Shown piece after piece: positions 52,766 through 64,000 of a stretch of DNA of 64,000 nt. The DNA comes from Amycolatopsis sp. 195334CR (lineage in GTDB: Bacteria > Actinomycetota > Actinomycetes > Mycobacteriales > Pseudonocardiaceae), in assembly GCF_017309385.1 (NCBI RefSeq), contig NZ_JAFJMJ010000001.1:1178001-1242000 (forward strand), given 5' to 3'. The stretch's first letter is position 1, and each line of letters begins with the position of its first letter. Below the pieces are notes generated by a model that saw only the letters and a list, made by a program, of their open reading frames with translations, had not been told where the DNA came from and ran no database searches. The position numbers and the translations under genes were made by a program.

Positions 52766-54753
52766 CGTCCGTCCTCCTGCGGGGTCACCACGGCAAGGGC
52801 TTCGTCCAGCGCGACCTGTTGGCCGGCCTGGACGCGCAGTTCCTCGACCACGCCGTCGATCGGCGCGGTGATCGTGTGTTCCATCTTCATCGCCTCGACC
52901 ACCAGCAGCGGCGTGCCCGCGGTGACCACGTCCCCGCGCGCGACCTTCACCACCAGCACGGTGCCGGGCATCGGGCTGACCACCGGACCGGCCGAAGCCG
53001 CCTCACCGTGGGCCAGCTGCATGATCGGGCGTTCGCCGATCAGGACCGCGTGGCCGTCCCTGGCCAGCCACAGCCCGCCGTCGACCGGCGCGGTCTCGTA
53101 CCGGTGGAACTCCCCGCGGTGGCGCAGTTCGAGCTGCCCGTCCCGCCGGGTCGCCGACACCGCCACGGGTTCGGCGTCGTCCACGGTCACCTTCGCCCGC
53201 GAGGGCGCGCCTTCGACGCGCACCAGCGCCTCGGTCTCGCCGGAGCGCAGGCGGAAGGTCACCCCGCCGCCACCGCCGATCCGCCACCCGGTCGGCACCG
53301 CCCACGGGTCCACAATGGACCCCGAAGGCCAGAGCGCGAGCAGCCGGTCCATCGCGGCGGCGACGAAGAACTCGGCGGGCACGTCGCCCGGGGTCAATGA
53401 CGCCAGCCCGCGTTCGACCAGCCCGGTGTCCAGCTTTCCCGCGCGCACGTCGGCGTCGGCCAGCAAAGCCCGCAGGAAGCGCACGTTCGTGCCGACGCCG
53501 AGCATCGCGGTGTTCGCCAGCGCCAGGTCCAGTCGGTGCAACGCGGCCGCGCGGTCCGGCCCCCAGGCGATCACCTTCGCCAGCATCGGGTCGTAGCTCG
53601 ACCCGACCTCGGTGCCCTCGCGCACGCCGGAGTCCACGCGGACGCCTTCGCCCGACGGCTCCACCACGCGCAGCACGGTGCCGCCGGTCGGGATGAAACC
53701 GCGCGCCGGATCCTCGGCGTAGACCCTGGCCTCCACCGCGTGCCCGGTCAGCCGGACGTCCTCCTGCCGCACGCCCAGCGGCTCACCGGCGGCCACCCGC
53801 ACCTGCCACTCGACCAGGTCCAGCCCGGTGACCTGCTCGGTGACCGGGTGCTCCACCTGTAGCCGGGTGTTCATCTCCATGAAGAAGAACTCGTCGGCAC
53901 TGACAGCCGACACGATGAACTCGACCGTGCCCGCGCCGGAGTAACCGACCGCACGCGCGGCCTCGACCGCCGACGCGCCCATGCGCTCACGGGTGGCCTC
54001 GTCCAGCAGCACCGACGGCGCCTCTTCGATGATCTTCTGGTGCCGCCGCTGCAGGCTGCATTCGCGCTCGCCCAGGTGGATCACGTTGCCGTGGCCGTCG
54101 GCGAGCACCTGGATCTCGATGTGCCGCGGGGTGGTGACGAACCGCTCCAGCAACAGCGTGTCGTCCCCGAAGGAAGCCTTGGCCTCGCGGCGCGCGGACT
54201 CCACCGCACTGTCCAGTTCGGACGGCTCCGAGACCAGGCGCATGCCCTTGCCCCCACCACCGGCGGACGGCTTGAGCAACAGCGGGTACCCGACTTCCGC
54301 CGCGGCGGCGGCGAAACCACCCGCCGGAATGTCCAAATCGGATGCACCAGGAACCACCGGCACGCCGGCCGCCGAGACCGTGCGCTTGGCCTGGATCTTG
54401 TCGCCCATCGCCTCGATCGCGCCGACCGGCGGACCGATGAACACCAGCCCGGCCTCGGCGCAGGCGGTGGCGAACGCGGCGTTCTCGGCGAGGAAGCCGT
54501 AACCCGGGTGCACGGCCTGCGCCCCGGTTTCCCTTGCCGCCGCGATGATCGCCGGGACGGACAGGTAGCTGCGCGTCGCCTCGGCGGGGCCGATCCGCAC
54601 CGCGACGTCGGCTTCGAGCACGTGCCGCGCGTCCGCGTCGGCATCGCTGTAGACCGCGACCGAGCGAATGCCCATGCGGCGCAGCGTGCCGATCACCCGG
54701 ACGGCGATCTCCCCGCGGTTGGCGACCAGAACCGTGTCGAACAAGGTGATCAC
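52762..54753 (-). CDS. Acyl-CoA carboxylase biotinylated alpha subunit (biotin carboxylase plus BCCP)
   Basis: A 663-residue fusion: ATP-grasp biotin carboxylase (residues about 1-450; [15 protein letters not shown] loop, [13 protein letters not shown]) and a C-terminal biotin carrier with EAMKMEHT near residue 630 where biotin is attached to the lysine. It carboxylates biotin using bicarbonate and ATP for the carboxyltransferase encoded next to it. GTG start at 54753 overlaps the beta-subunit stop by GTGA. Likely 3-methylcrotonyl-CoA; acetyl- or propionyl-CoA activity cannot be excluded. Confidence 0.95.
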   Translation of the reverse strand: MITLFDTVLVANRGEIAVRVIGTLRRMGIRSVAVYSDADADARHVLEADVAVRIGPAEATRSYLSVPAIIAAARETGAQAVHPGYGFLAENAAFATACAEAGLVFIGPPVGAIEAMGDKIQAKRTVSAAGVPVVPGASDLDIPAGGFAAAAAEVGYPLLLKPSAGGGGKGMRLVSEPSELDSAVESARREAKASFGDDTLLLERFVTTPRHIEIQVLADGHGNVIHLGERECSLQRRHQKIIEEAPSVLLDEATRERMGASAVEAARAVGYSGAGTVEFIVSAVSADEFFFMEMNTRLQVEHPVTEQVTGLDLVEWQVRVAAGEPLGVRQEDVRLTGHAVEARVYAEDPARGFIPTGGTVLRVVEPSGEGVRVDSGVREGTEVGSSYDPMLAKVIAWGPDRAAALHRLDLALANTAMLGVGTNVRFLRALLADADVRAGKLDTGLVERGLASLTPGDVPAEFFVAAAMDRLLALWPSGSIVDPWAVPTGWRIGGGGGVTFRLRSGETEALVRVEGAPSRAKVTVDDAEPVAVSATRRDGQLELRHRGEFHRYETAPVDGGLWLARDGHAVLIGERPIMQLAHGEAASAGPVVSPMPGTVLVVKVARGDVVTAGTPLLVVEAMKMEHTITAPIDGVVEELRVQAGQQVALDEALAVVTPQEDGR

Positions 54754-56363
54754 ATCCGGAAAACGCCGTAGGAAACATCTTCGAGCGGTGCGTTGGCCGC
54801 CGCCGACAGGGCGAGGCCGACCACCGTGCGGGTGTCCGCCGGGTCGATCACGCCGTCGTCCCAGAGCCGCGCGGTGGAGTAGTACGGGCTGCCCTGCTCC
54901 TCGTACTGCTCGCGGATCGGGTCCTTGAAGGCCTCTTCGTCCTCAGTGGACCATTCGCCACCGCGGCCCTCGATGGCGTCCCGGCGGACCGTGGACAGCA
55001 CCGACGCCGCCTGCTCGCCGCCCATCACCGAAATGCGCGCGTTCGGCCACATCCACAGGAACCGCGGGGAATACGCCCGCCCGCACATCGAGTAGTTCCC
55101 GGCGCCGAACGAGCCGCCGATGATCACCGTCAGCTTCGGCACCCGCGCGCAGGCCACCGCGGTGACCATCTTCGCGCCGTGCTTGGCGATACCGCCCGCC
55201 TCGTACGCGCGGCCGACCATGAAGCCGGTGATGTTCTGCAGGAACAGCAACGGGATCGAACGCTTGTCGCACAGCTCGATGAAGTGCGCGCCCTTCATCG
55301 CCGACTCGGCGAACAGCACGCCGTTGTTGGCGATGATGCCGACCGGGTGGCCGTGCACGTGCGCGAACCCGGTGACCAGCGTGGTGCCGTACTCCTTCTT
55401 GAACTCCGCGAACCGGCTGCCGTCGACGATCCTGGCGATCACCTCGCGGACGTCGTACGGGGTGCGCGAGTCGGTCGGGACCACGCCGTAGAGTTGCTCC
55501 GGGTCGACCTTGGGCGGCTCGACCGGGCGCACGTCCCACGGGCGCGGGGCGCGCGGGCCGAGGGTGGACACGATCGAGCGCACGATGCGCAGCGCGTGCG
55601 CGTCGTCGGTGGCCAGGTGGTCGGTGACGCCGGACTGGCGGGCGTGCACGTCGCCGCCGCCCAGCTCCTCGGCGGTGACCACCTCGCCGGTCGCCGCCTT
55701 CACCAGCGGCGGGCCGCCGAGGAAGATGGTGCCCTGGTTCCGCACGATCACCGCTTCGTCGCTCATCGCGGGCACGTAGGCGCCGCCCGCGGTGCACGAG
55801 CCGAGCACGGCGGCGATCTGCGGGATGCCGCGCGCGGACATGGTGGCCTGGTTGTAGAAGATGCGGCCGAAGTGCTCGCGGTCCGGGAAGACCTCGTCCT
55901 GGCGCGGCAGGAAGGCGCCGCCGGAGTCGACCAGGTACAGGCACGGGAGGTTGTTGTGCAGCGCGACCTCTTGCGCGCGCAGGTGCTTCTTCACCGTCAT
56001 CGGGTAGTAGGTGCCACCCTTGACCGTGGCGTCGTTGGCGACGATCACGCATTCGCGGCCGGACACCCGGCCGACGCCGGTGATGATGCCCGCGGCGGGT
56101 GCCTCGTCGTCGTAGAGGCCGGTGGCCGCCAGCGGGGACAGCTCGAGGAACGGGGAGCCGGGGTCGAGCAGCGCGTCCACGCGATCGCGGGGCAGCAGCT
56201 TGCCGCGTTCCACATGGCGGATACGAGCCTTCTCCGGGCCACCCAGCCGGGTCTGGCTCAGCCGCTTGCGCAGGTCCTCGGCCAGCTCGGCGTGACCGGT
56301 GGCGTATCGGGCGTAGTCCTCGCTCCGCGGCTCGGCGGAACTGCTCAGCACCGGGGTGTCCAT
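54750..56363 (-). CDS. Acyl-CoA carboxylase beta subunit, methylcrotonyl-CoA type
   Basis: A 537-residue carboxyltransferase, the size of the methylcrotonyl-CoA enzyme (LiuB/MccB). Both crotonase-like halves show the oxyanion-hole and CoA segments: [27 protein letters not shown] in the first, [28 protein letters not shown] and [25 protein letters not shown] in the second; the last is close to MccB rather than PccB. It starts the operon of three genes, and its promoter contains two GTTAGCG-type palindromes at 56380 and 56408, probably bound by the TetR regulator at 60417. Confidence 0.95.
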   Translation of the reverse strand: MDTPVLSSSAEPRSEDYARYATGHAELAEDLRKRLSQTRLGGPEKARIRHVERGKLLPRDRVDALLDPGSPFLELSPLAATGLYDDEAPAAGIITGVGRVSGRECVIVANDATVKGGTYYPMTVKKHLRAQEVALHNNLPCLYLVDSGGAFLPRQDEVFPDREHFGRIFYNQATMSARGIPQIAAVLGSCTAGGAYVPAMSDEAVIVRNQGTIFLGGPPLVKAATGEVVTAEELGGGDVHARQSGVTDHLATDDAHALRIVRSIVSTLGPRAPRPWDVRPVEPPKVDPEQLYGVVPTDSRTPYDVREVIARIVDGSRFAEFKKEYGTTLVTGFAHVHGHPVGIIANNGVLFAESAMKGAHFIELCDKRSIPLLFLQNITGFMVGRAYEAGGIAKHGAKMVTAVACARVPKLTVIIGGSFGAGNYSMCGRAYSPRFLWMWPNARISVMGGEQAASVLSTVRRDAIEGRGGEWSTEDEEAFKDPIREQYEEQGSPYYSTARLWDDGVIDPADTRTVVGLALSAAANAPLEDVSYGVFRM

Positions 56364-56379
56364 GGCTCCTCGCGACAGG

Positions 56380-56395
56380 GTTAGCGGTCGTTAAC
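56380..56395. promoter_or_regulatory. TetR operator-like site 1 in the carboxylase promoter
   Basis: GTTAGCGGTCGTTAAC, an imperfect palindrome 17 bases before the carboxylase start, matches 14 of 16 positions of the perfect site upstream of the TetR gene at 60380. Confidence 0.7.
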
Positions 56396-56407
56396 ACCAA
56401 GCTCGAT

Positions 56408-56423
56408 GTTAGCGACCACTAAC
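56408..56423. promoter_or_regulatory. TetR operator-like site 2 in the carboxylase promoter
   Basis: GTTAGCGACCACTAAC, second copy 28 bases from site 1. Paired imperfect sites here and one perfect site at the regulator gene is the pattern expected of TetR control. Confidence 0.7.
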
Positions 56424-56424
56424 C

Positions 56425-57259
56425 TCACTGTCCAGCGCGTGGCCGCTCGCTGAACAGCTTCCAGTAGAAACCGTTCATCCGCGCGGCGGCGGGCGCGTGC
56501 CGGGTGATGATCGAACCGACTTCGGCGGGCACGTCACCCGGTAGGTGACCGTCGGCGCAGCGGCGCACGAACTCGTTGCGCTCGGGGACGCCCTCGATCC
56601 CGCAGACCGCCCTGACCAGCCAGTTGACCAGTCGCATGGCGGCGTACTCCGCGTCGTCGTCCGGCGTTGCGCCGGACGACGGTGACGATCTCGCCCAACT
56701 GCCGTTCGAGCGTGCCCGCCGTGCCCACCGGATCCTCAGCCAGCCAGTCGGTGAGCGCGTGCGGGACGTACTCGCTCACCAGCACGAGGCTCGACGACGC
56801 CCGCGCCAGCCCGTCGAAGCGGGCGCGCACCGCGGGCGAGCCACCCAGCTGGGCAACAGCCGCGTCGAGATCGGCGAACTCGTCGGCGAGCGGCGGCCGG
56901 CCGGGCAGCACGCGCCAGTGGTGGAGCAGCGGGAACGCGGCGGTCTCGCCCGCGAGCACGGCCTCGGTGACGGTCAGGTTCGCGGACAGCTCGCGCCAGG
57001 CGTTGAGGCCGGGGCTGCCGATGCCGTACTGGCACAGCATCGGCAGGTCGAACAGGTTCGCGGTGGAGTGCGGGTGCGCCAGTTCCAGGTCGGTCAGCGG
57101 GACGCGCTTGGCGAAGACCGGCTCCCCGTCGAGATCGAGGACGGCCGAACCACCACCCACACCGAAGCCGACGGCCCGCCCCGCGTCCAGCAGCGCGACG
57201 AGGTCGTCGTCACCAAGGGACGCGAGGCGGGCCGATACGCGGTCATGTCGGGAAAGCAC
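56425..57259 (-). pseudogene. Decayed kinase-like gene with internal loss and frameshift
   Basis: The first part (57259 to about 56690, GTG start) reads as the N-terminal half of an aminoglycoside-phosphotransferase/protein-kinase-like protein (FGVGGGSAVLDLDGEPVFAKRVPLTDLE carries the nucleotide loop and lysine). The reading frame then breaks near 56660-56690; in another frame the sequence DDDAEYAAMRLVNWLVRAVCG follows, which looks like the family's C-terminal end. The catalytic HxD loop and DFG-type segment expected between them are missing, so both a deletion and a frameshift are likely. Not expected to be an active kinase. Confidence 0.7.
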
Positions 57260-57277
57260 TCCCGCGAGTATGGTGAA

Positions 57278-59302
<2,025 letters not shown>

Positions 59303-59359
59303 TCAGACACACGTCCGACCAGGAAACGCAAACCCAGATGGAGCAAGGAAGGTCAAGCT

Positions 59360-59370
59360 CGAAATTTTCG
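59360..59370. promoter_or_regulatory. Second xylanase box CGAAATTTTCG
   Basis: Perfect 11-bp palindrome with the same GAAANTTTC core, 118 bases upstream of the xylanase start. Position suggests a distal operator. Confidence 0.5.
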
Positions 59371-59388
59371 ATACCTGGACAACAAAAA

Positions 59389-59428
59389 GCCGGAGGGGTC
59401 AGTCGTGCAGGCGACTGACCCCTCCGGC
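59389..59428 (-). terminator. Intrinsic terminator of the SGNH lipase gene
   Basis: Perfect 17-bp stem (59389-59405 with 59412-59428), six-base loop, followed on the minus strand by TTTTT (59384-59388). It lies 20 bases past the lipase stop. Confidence 0.92.
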
Positions 59429-59448
59429 GATCCGGTGAGCTGGACGAC

Positions 59449-60252
59449 TCAGCCGGCAGCCGAGTTCAACGCGGCCAGGTAACCGAGCTTCTGCCCGTTC
59501 GCGGTCGGGTGGTACGACTCCTCGACCGGCCAGGTCAGGCTGTGCAGCCAGCGGTCGGCCGCGCAGATCTCGTGCCCGGTGAACACCCCGCGCACGTCGA
59601 CGAAGGTGAAGCCGGCGCTCGAAGCCCGCGCGGAGGTGACCGAGGCGAGCGTGTCGGCACCGGAGTTGATCGCGGCCCGCTTGGTGTCGCTGAGGCCGAC
59701 GTTGCAGGAGCCCGGCACCTTGTAGAAGCGCGGGTAGCCGAGCACGTACACCTTCGCGTTCGGCGCCTTCTGCTTGATCTTGGTGTAGACGCCGTTCAGC
59801 AGGCCCGGCAGCGTGCCGTTCACATAGGCCTTGGCCTCGGCAACCCGGTCGACGCAGGCCTGGTCGGAGCCGAGGGTGCAGTCGGTCATCACGTCGACGA
59901 ACCCGGCGTCGTTGCCGCCGACCGAGACGGTGACGACGTTCGTGCCGGAGGTGACCTTGTCCAACTGGCTCAGCACGTCCGGCGTCCGCGCGCCGGAGCA
60001 GGCCAGGAAGTTCAGCGAAGCGCCGTTCGCACTGGCCCACAGCTTCGGATAGGCGTTCGCGCTGCGCTTGCAGGAACCCGAATCGCCGTAGCTGCCGGCG
60101 CCGAGCCCGGAGGAGTAGGAGTCGCCGAGCGCCGCGTAGCTGGTCGCGGCCGAGGCGGGAACGGTGAAGCCGAGCAGCGCGAGACCGGCGACGATGGCCA
60201 CGGTCAGCGCTCTCAAAACGGGCAGGGTCGTTTTCTGGTCGGACGAGACCAT
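59449..60252 (-). CDS. Secreted SGNH-family lipase/esterase
   Basis: A 267-residue exported hydrolase like Streptomyces rimosus and S. coelicolor SGNH lipases. Signal peptide to about residue 36 (LTVAIVAGLALLGFTVPASAA). Nucleophile Ser45 in ALGDSYSSGLG, oxyanion-hole glycine and asparagine in VGGNDAGF, and catalytic His in ESYHPTANG at the end. Six cysteines could form three disulfide bonds, as in the crystallised relatives. ATG at 60252 with AAGGAG. It is divergent from the TetR gene; the perfect GTTAGCG palindrome lies between them but closer to the latter. Confidence 0.93.
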   Translation of the reverse strand: MVSSDQKTTLPVLRALTVAIVAGLALLGFTVPASAATSYAALGDSYSSGLGAGSYGDSGSCKRSANAYPKLWASANGASLNFLACSGARTPDVLSQLDKVTSGTNVVTVSVGGNDAGFVDVMTDCTLGSDQACVDRVAEAKAYVNGTLPGLLNGVYTKIKQKAPNAKVYVLGYPRFYKVPGSCNVGLSDTKRAAINSGADTLASVTSARASSAGFTFVDVRGVFTGHEICAADRWLHSLTWPVEESYHPTANGQKLGYLAALNSAAG

Positions 60253-60379
60253 CGTCACTCCTTCGTGAGCCCCCAACGTGAAAGAACAAGTACCACGTGG
60301 GAAAAACACGGGGAAGCACGCTTTTGTGACGTAACCCGAGTGGCCCAGCCCAAAAGTCGCGCGCCCGGTTTGCCCCGTT

Positions 60380-60395
60380 GTTAGCGATCGCTAAC
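60380..60395. promoter_or_regulatory. Perfect TetR operator GTTAGCGATCGCTAAC
   Basis: Perfect 16-bp palindrome 22 bases before the TetR gene start. The same sequence in diverged form lies twice at 56380-56423 before the carboxylase operon. Autoregulation inferred. Confidence 0.75.
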
Positions 60396-60416
60396 CTGCT
60401 GCTCTACGATGGGCTG

Positions 60417-61004
60417 ATGCCAGCGCACCCGACCCCGCTCGTGCACGGCGAAAAGGCCAGCAGGCGCGAGCAGATCCTGGCCGCCGCCGCCGAGTTGTTC
60501 GCCAGGCACGGCTTCCACGGCGTGGGGATCGACGACATCGGCGCCGCCGTGGGCATCTCCGGCCCCGCGCTGTACCGCCACTTCCGCAGCAAGGACGCGA
60601 TGCTCGGCGAGATGCTGGGCTCGATCAGCCGGTACCTGCTCGAGGGCGGCAAGGAGCTCGCCGAGCAGCGCACCGGGGCGCCCCTGCTCGACGCGCTGGT
60701 GAAGTTCCACGTGGACTTCGCGCTCACCCAGCCGGCGCTGATCACCGTCCAGGAGCGGAACCTGGCCAACCTCACCGACACCGACCGCAAACAGGTTCGC
60801 GCGCTCCAACGCCAGTACGTGGAACTGTGGGTGGCAGCGATCAGGGCAACCGTGCCCGAGGTCGGTGAAACCCACGCCCGGTCCTCGGCACACGCCGTGT
60901 TCGGCCTGATCAACTCGACCCCGCACAACCGCTATCTGGCTGACGAGGAACTGGCCGAGCTGCTCGAACGGCTGGCGCTGGGCGCACTCCGCGCCGCGCG
61001 GTGA
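60417..61004 (+). CDS. TetR family regulator
   Basis: A 195-residue one-domain TetR repressor. The helix-turn-helix is at about residues 14-60 (AAELFARHGFHGVGIDDIGAAVGISGPALYRHFRSK), almost identical in style to the two headpieces of the double regulator at 40213. The ligand domain has LTQPALITVQERNLANL. It is inferred to control the liu-type carboxylase operon because the same palindrome is found there; the effector may be an acyl-CoA. Translation overlaps the next gene by GTGA. Confidence 0.92.
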   Translation: MPAHPTPLVHGEKASRREQILAAAAELFARHGFHGVGIDDIGAAVGISGPALYRHFRSKDAMLGEMLGSISRYLLEGGKELAEQRTGAPLLDALVKFHVDFALTQPALITVQERNLANLTDTDRKQVRALQRQYVELWVAAIRATVPEVGETHARSSAHAVFGLINSTPHNRYLADEELAELLERLALGALRAAR

Positions 61005-61549
61005 CAGACGCTCACCGGGGAGTGGTCCCCAATGCGGCCGTGCTGGTGTTTGATAGGCACGTGCAGCCCGACAGGAGCGACGACGAGCACCAGCGGCTCG
61101 TGGAAAAGGCGCAGCGCGCGCTGGTGGCGATGCGGTTCGGCGAGGACGCGGACGCGCTGGACCAGCTGGCGCCCGCGAGCGCCGGCATGCCCGAGACCCG
61201 GGAGCTGATGCTGCTGCTCTTCGGTGAGTGCAGCACGATGGTGGCCACCCTCGGGGACGGCGGTACCGCGCCGGTCAAGGTGCAGGTGTTCGACGAGGCC
61301 GGGGAAGAGGTCTCCATCGACCAGGCCGACCCGCCGGTCCGCACGGCCGTGCGGACCCTGCTCGCCGAGGTGCACGGGAACAGCGAAGCCGCGCAGGAGC
61401 AACTGGAGATCGCGCTGTCCAGCGCGGCCCCGGAGGAGGTCGACAGCCTGGTGCTGCAGGCACTGCGCTGGACGATCCGGCTGTCCACCGAGTGCCTTGA
61501 CCGGGACCTCCCGGTCACCGACTGGATCTCCGACGCCCTGTCGGACTGA
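61001..61549 (+). CDS. Hypothetical helical protein next to the TetR gene
   Basis: I do not recognise this 182-residue protein. It is acidic and mostly helical by appearance (DEHQRLVEKAQRALVAMRFGEDADAL, EAAQEQLEIALSSAAPEEVDSLVLQALRWTI), with a short polar middle (GTAPVKVQVFDEAGEEVSID). No signal peptide or membrane segment. The GTG at 61001 overlaps the TetR stop; an alternative GTG at 61061 follows a GATAGG box and could give a shorter, leaderless product. Coupling to the TetR gene suggests partner or effector function. Confidence 0.72.
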   Translation: MTDAHRGVVPNAAVLVFDRHVQPDRSDDEHQRLVEKAQRALVAMRFGEDADALDQLAPASAGMPETRELMLLLFGECSTMVATLGDGGTAPVKVQVFDEAGEEVSIDQADPPVRTAVRTLLAEVHGNSEAAQEQLEIALSSAAPEEVDSLVLQALRWTIRLSTECLDRDLPVTDWISDALSD

Positions 61550-61554
61550 CCACC

Positions 61555-61617
61555 CCCGTGCAGTGAATGTGGCTTTCACTGCATCAGGCGCAGTGAAAGC
61601 CACATTCACTGCACGGG
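61555..61617. terminator. Perfect 28-bp inverted repeat at convergent gene ends
   Basis: Two perfect 28-base arms around a 7-base loop end exactly at the metX stop and start five bases after the TetR-adjacent gene. It carries the core GCAGTGAATGTGGCTTTCAC also found at 24690. Bidirectional terminator. Confidence 0.8.
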
Positions 61618-62703
61618 CTAGGTCAGGAGCGGCTTGAGCAGCGCGGCGATCTGGGCGGTTTCGATCAGGAACGAGTCGTGCCCGTACGGGGAGTGGATCA
61701 CCGCGGCCTCCCCCGCGCCCCGGATGCCCGCCGCCAGTTCCACCGACTGCGCGAGCGGGTAGAGCCGGTCGCTGTCCACCCCGGCGACCACCGTGCGCGC
61801 GGTGACCCGCGCGAGCGCCGCGGCGATGCCACCCCGGTCGCGTCCCACATCGTGCGAATTCATCGAGCGGGTCAGCACCACGTAGCTGCCCGCGTCGAAG
61901 CGCCGCACCAGCTTCACCGCGTGGTGGTCCAAATAGGACTCCACGGCGAACCGGCCGTCGCCCTGTCCGGTTCGTCCGAAACGTTGCGCCAGTTCGGGTT
62001 CGCTGCGGTAGGTCACGTGGGCGATCCGCCGGGCGATGCCGAGGCCGTGGTCGGGGCTCTCCCCGGTGCCGTAGTAGTCACCGCCGTGCCAGTGCGGATC
62101 GCCGGTGATCGCGTGCAGCTGCGGCGCGGCCCACGCGATCTGGTCCGCCGACGCGGCCGCCGGGGCGGCAAGCACCAGCAGCGCCGCCACCCGCGACGGG
62201 TGCCCCACCGCCCACTCCAGCGCCCGCATGCCGCCCATCGACCCGCCCAGCACCGCCGCCCACCTGACGATGCCCAGCTCGTCGGCCAGGAAGGTCTCGG
62301 CCAGCACCTGGTCGCGGATGGTCAGCGCCGGGAAGCGGCTGCCCAGCGCCCGCCCCGACGCGTCCACTGAGGACGGTCCGGTGGAACCCTGGCAGCCGCC
62401 CAGCACGTTCGGCGCCACCACGAAGAACTCGTCGGTGTCGAGCGGACGGCCCGGCCCCACCAGCGCGTCCCACCAGCCGGCGCTGGGGTGGCCGTCCTCG
62501 GCGGGACCGGCGACGTGGCTGTCCCCGGTGAGCGCGTGTTCGATCAGGACCGCGTTCGACGCGTCGGCGTTCAGCGTGCCCCAGGTCTCGTAGGCCAGCG
62601 AGAACCCGGGCAGTTCGGCACCGCCCTCCAGCCGGACCGCGTCGCGACGGGTGACCCAGCGACGACGGCCCGGCGGATCACCCGGGCGCCAGGCACCGGT
62701 CAC
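61618..62703 (-). CDS. metX: Homoserine O-acetyltransferase MetX
   Basis: A 361-residue acetyltransferase that makes O-acetylhomoserine from homoserine and acetyl-CoA for methionine synthesis. The alpha/beta hydrolase fold carries Ser155 in GGSMGGMR, Asp in VAGVDSDRLYP and His in YGHDSFL; the N-terminal ALTGDSHVAGP is a MetX signature. Starts with GTG at 62703, overlapping the metY stop by GTGA. Together the two genes form a complete direct-sulfhydrylation pair. Confidence 0.96.
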   Translation of the reverse strand: MTGAWRPGDPPGRRRWVTRRDAVRLEGGAELPGFSLAYETWGTLNADASNAVLIEHALTGDSHVAGPAEDGHPSAGWWDALVGPGRPLDTDEFFVVAPNVLGGCQGSTGPSSVDASGRALGSRFPALTIRDQVLAETFLADELGIVRWAAVLGGSMGGMRALEWAVGHPSRVAALLVLAAPAAASADQIAWAAPQLHAITGDPHWHGGDYYGTGESPDHGLGIARRIAHVTYRSEPELAQRFGRTGQGDGRFAVESYLDHHAVKLVRRFDAGSYVVLTRSMNSHDVGRDRGGIAAALARVTARTVVAGVDSDRLYPLAQSVELAAGIRGAGEAAVIHSPYGHDSFLIETAQIAALLKPLLT

Positions 62704-63998
62704 AGAGCCGCCTTGGCCGCCCTGAACCCGGCTTCCAGATCGGCCTTCAGGTCCTCGATGCCCTCCAGCCCGACGGCCAGGCGCACCAGGCCGGGCGTCA
62801 CCCCGGAAGCGAGCTGCTCCGCCGGCGAGAGCTGGCTGTGCGTGGTGCTCGCCGGGTGCACGATCAGGCTGCGCACGTCCCCGATGTTCACCAGCTGGCT
62901 GTGCAGTTCGGTCCCGTCGACGAACTTGCGGCCCGCCTCGACCCCGCCACGCAGGTCGAACGACAGCACCGCGCCCGCACCGCCGGGCAGGTACTTCTGG
63001 GCCGCCTGGTGGTGCGGTGACGACGGCAGGCTGGCGTAGTAGACCTTCTCCACCTCGTCCCGCGCCTCCAGCCACTCGGCGAGCGCCTTGGCGTTCGACA
63101 CGTGCCGCTCGATGCGCAGCGAGAGCGTCTCGATCCCTTGCAGGATCAGGAAGCTGTTCAGCGGCGAGATCGCCGCGCCGGTGTCGCGCAGCAACTGCAC
63201 GCGGGCCTTCGCGGCGTAGGCCCCCGGGCCGAGCGCCTCCCAGTACTTGAGGCCGTTGTAGCTCGGGTCCGGCTCGCTGAACCCGGGGAACTTCGCCGGG
63301 TCCGCGCCGAAGTCGAAGGTGCCGGCGTCGACCAGCAGGCCGGCGATCGTGGTGCCGTGGCCGCCGAGGTACTTGGTCGCCGAGTGGATCACCACGTCGG
63401 CGCCGTGCTCGATCGGGCGCAGCAGGTACGGCGTGGGAATGGTGTTGTCCACCACCAGCGGTACGCCCGCCTCGTGCGCGGCGTCCGCGACGGCCCGGAT
63501 GTCGAGCACGTTGCTGCCCGGGTTCGCCAGCGTCTCGGCGAAGAACAGCTTGGTGTTCGGCCGGACCGCCGCCTTCCACTGCTCGATGTCGTCCTGGTCG
63601 TCGACGAAGGTGACTTCGATGCCGAGCTTGGGCAGCGTGTAGTGGAACAGGTTGTAGGTACCGCCGTAGAGCGACGGGCTGGAGACGAAGTGGTCGCCGG
63701 AGTTCGCCAGGTTCAGGATCGCCGCGTTGGTGGCCGCGGTGCCCGACGCGAAGGCCAGCGCCGCCACCCCGCCTTCGAGCGCGGCCACGCGCTGTTCGAG
63801 CACGTCCTGGGTGGGGTTGTTGATCCGGGTGTAGATGTTGCCCGGCTCGGCGAGGCTGAACAGGTCGGCGCCGTGCTGGCTGTCGCGGAAGACGTACGAC
63901 GTGGTCTGGTAGATCGGCGTGGCCCGCGCCCCGGTGGCCGGATCGGGGGCGGCGCCGGAGTGGATCTGCTTGGTTTCGAAGGACCAGCCGTCGGTCAT
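62700..63998 (-). CDS. metY: O-acetylhomoserine sulfhydrylase MetY
   Basis: A 432-residue PLP enzyme joining sulfide to O-acetylhomoserine to give homocysteine. Lys209 in [11 protein letters not shown] binds PLP, and the N-terminal pattern [12 protein letters not shown] is typical. Size and C-terminus ([29 protein letters not shown]) are normal for MetY. The ATG is at 63998, two bases from the window end, so any riboswitch or promoter upstream cannot be seen. It is transcribed ahead of metX. Confidence 0.96.
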   Translation of the reverse strand: MTDGWSFETKQIHSGAAPDPATGARATPIYQTTSYVFRDSQHGADLFSLAEPGNIYTRINNPTQDVLEQRVAALEGGVAALAFASGTAATNAAILNLANSGDHFVSSPSLYGGTYNLFHYTLPKLGIEVTFVDDQDDIEQWKAAVRPNTKLFFAETLANPGSNVLDIRAVADAAHEAGVPLVVDNTIPTPYLLRPIEHGADVVIHSATKYLGGHGTTIAGLLVDAGTFDFGADPAKFPGFSEPDPSYNGLKYWEALGPGAYAAKARVQLLRDTGAAISPLNSFLILQGIETLSLRIERHVSNAKALAEWLEARDEVEKVYYASLPSSPHHQAAQKYLPGGAGAVLSFDLRGGVEAGRKFVDGTELHSQLVNIGDVRSLIVHPASTTHSQLSPAEQLASGVTPGLVRLAVGLEGIEDLKADLEAGFRAAKAAL

Positions 63999-64000
63999 CG

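Noticed and set aside
63998..64000. SAM riboswitch for metY
   Set aside because: Would lie beyond the window end; nothing can be said.

Overview
The window reads as chromosomal DNA of a very G+C-rich actinomycete, most likely a member of the Pseudonocardiaceae such as Amycolatopsis (inferred from gene content and style). Supporting signs are many GTG and TTG starts, start/stop overlaps of the ATGA or GTGA type, a wax-ester-synthase-like protein, a methylcrotonyl-CoA-carboxylase-type operon, a secreted xylanase/deacetylase and an SGNH lipase with twin signal-peptide architecture. I see no phage, transposase, CRISPR array, rRNA or tRNA. It looks like ordinary chromosome rich in catabolic operons.

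Layout. (1) 1-10.4 kb: a long minus-strand operon reading from a DAO-type flavoprotein through a ThDP enzyme, HyuA/HyuB oxoprolinase-type proteins, an SDR, a GntR regulator and an ornithine-cyclodeaminase homologue to an aldehyde dehydrogenase cut off by the window start. (2) 10.5-15.0 kb: a wax ester synthase homologue, then a complete pqqA-C-D-E-B operon for PQQ. (3) 15.0-18.4 kb: aldo/keto reductase divergent from an ArsR-like regulator plus MFS exporter, with a long palindrome between them, then a non-coding stretch carrying nine degenerate 21-bp repeats. (4) 18.4-29.1 kb: the most interesting locus. Five transcription units (2-hydroxyacid dehydrogenase plus amidase; two Asp/Glu-racemase or maleate-isomerase-like proteins plus a GntR regulator; SSADH-like dehydrogenase plus IDH/tartrate-dehydrogenase-like enzyme; class-III aminotransferase plus DUF3830) share three copies of the palindrome GATTGTYRACAATC in their promoter regions, which suggests one regulon for an unidentified catabolic pathway. 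(5) 29.5-32.7 kb: a candidate 30-residue peptide gene with a structured leader, then a GlcD-like flavoprotein overlapping a second ThDP enzyme. (6) 32.7-36.6 kb: PP2C phosphatase, MmyB-type regulator, SDR, secreted hydrolase. (7) 36.7-44.1 kb: fatty acid beta-oxidation, with fadA-fadB divergent from a double-headed TetR regulator and followed by two acyl-CoA dehydrogenases. (8) 44.1-51.4 kb: small membrane, secreted and YdcF proteins, a RelE/Phd toxin-antitoxin pair, a PhaC-like hydrolase, an SDR, a GNAT, and a lipoprotein/DUF1023/helical small protein set. (9) 51.6-56.4 kb: liu-type operon (acyl-CoA dehydrogenase, biotin carboxylase, carboxyltransferase). (10) 56.4-61.5 kb: a decayed kinase-like gene, the xylanase/deacetylase, an SGNH lipase, and a TetR regulator whose own palindrome resembles two sites in the liu promoter. 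(11) 61.6-64.0 kb: metX and metY for methionine synthesis.

How it works together: most of the window converts small acids, amides, branched-chain and fatty acyl-CoAs into central metabolites, under local GntR or TetR regulators whose likely operators are visible as palindromes. Long hairpins with a shared core sequence lie at convergent gene ends and probably act as bidirectional terminators.
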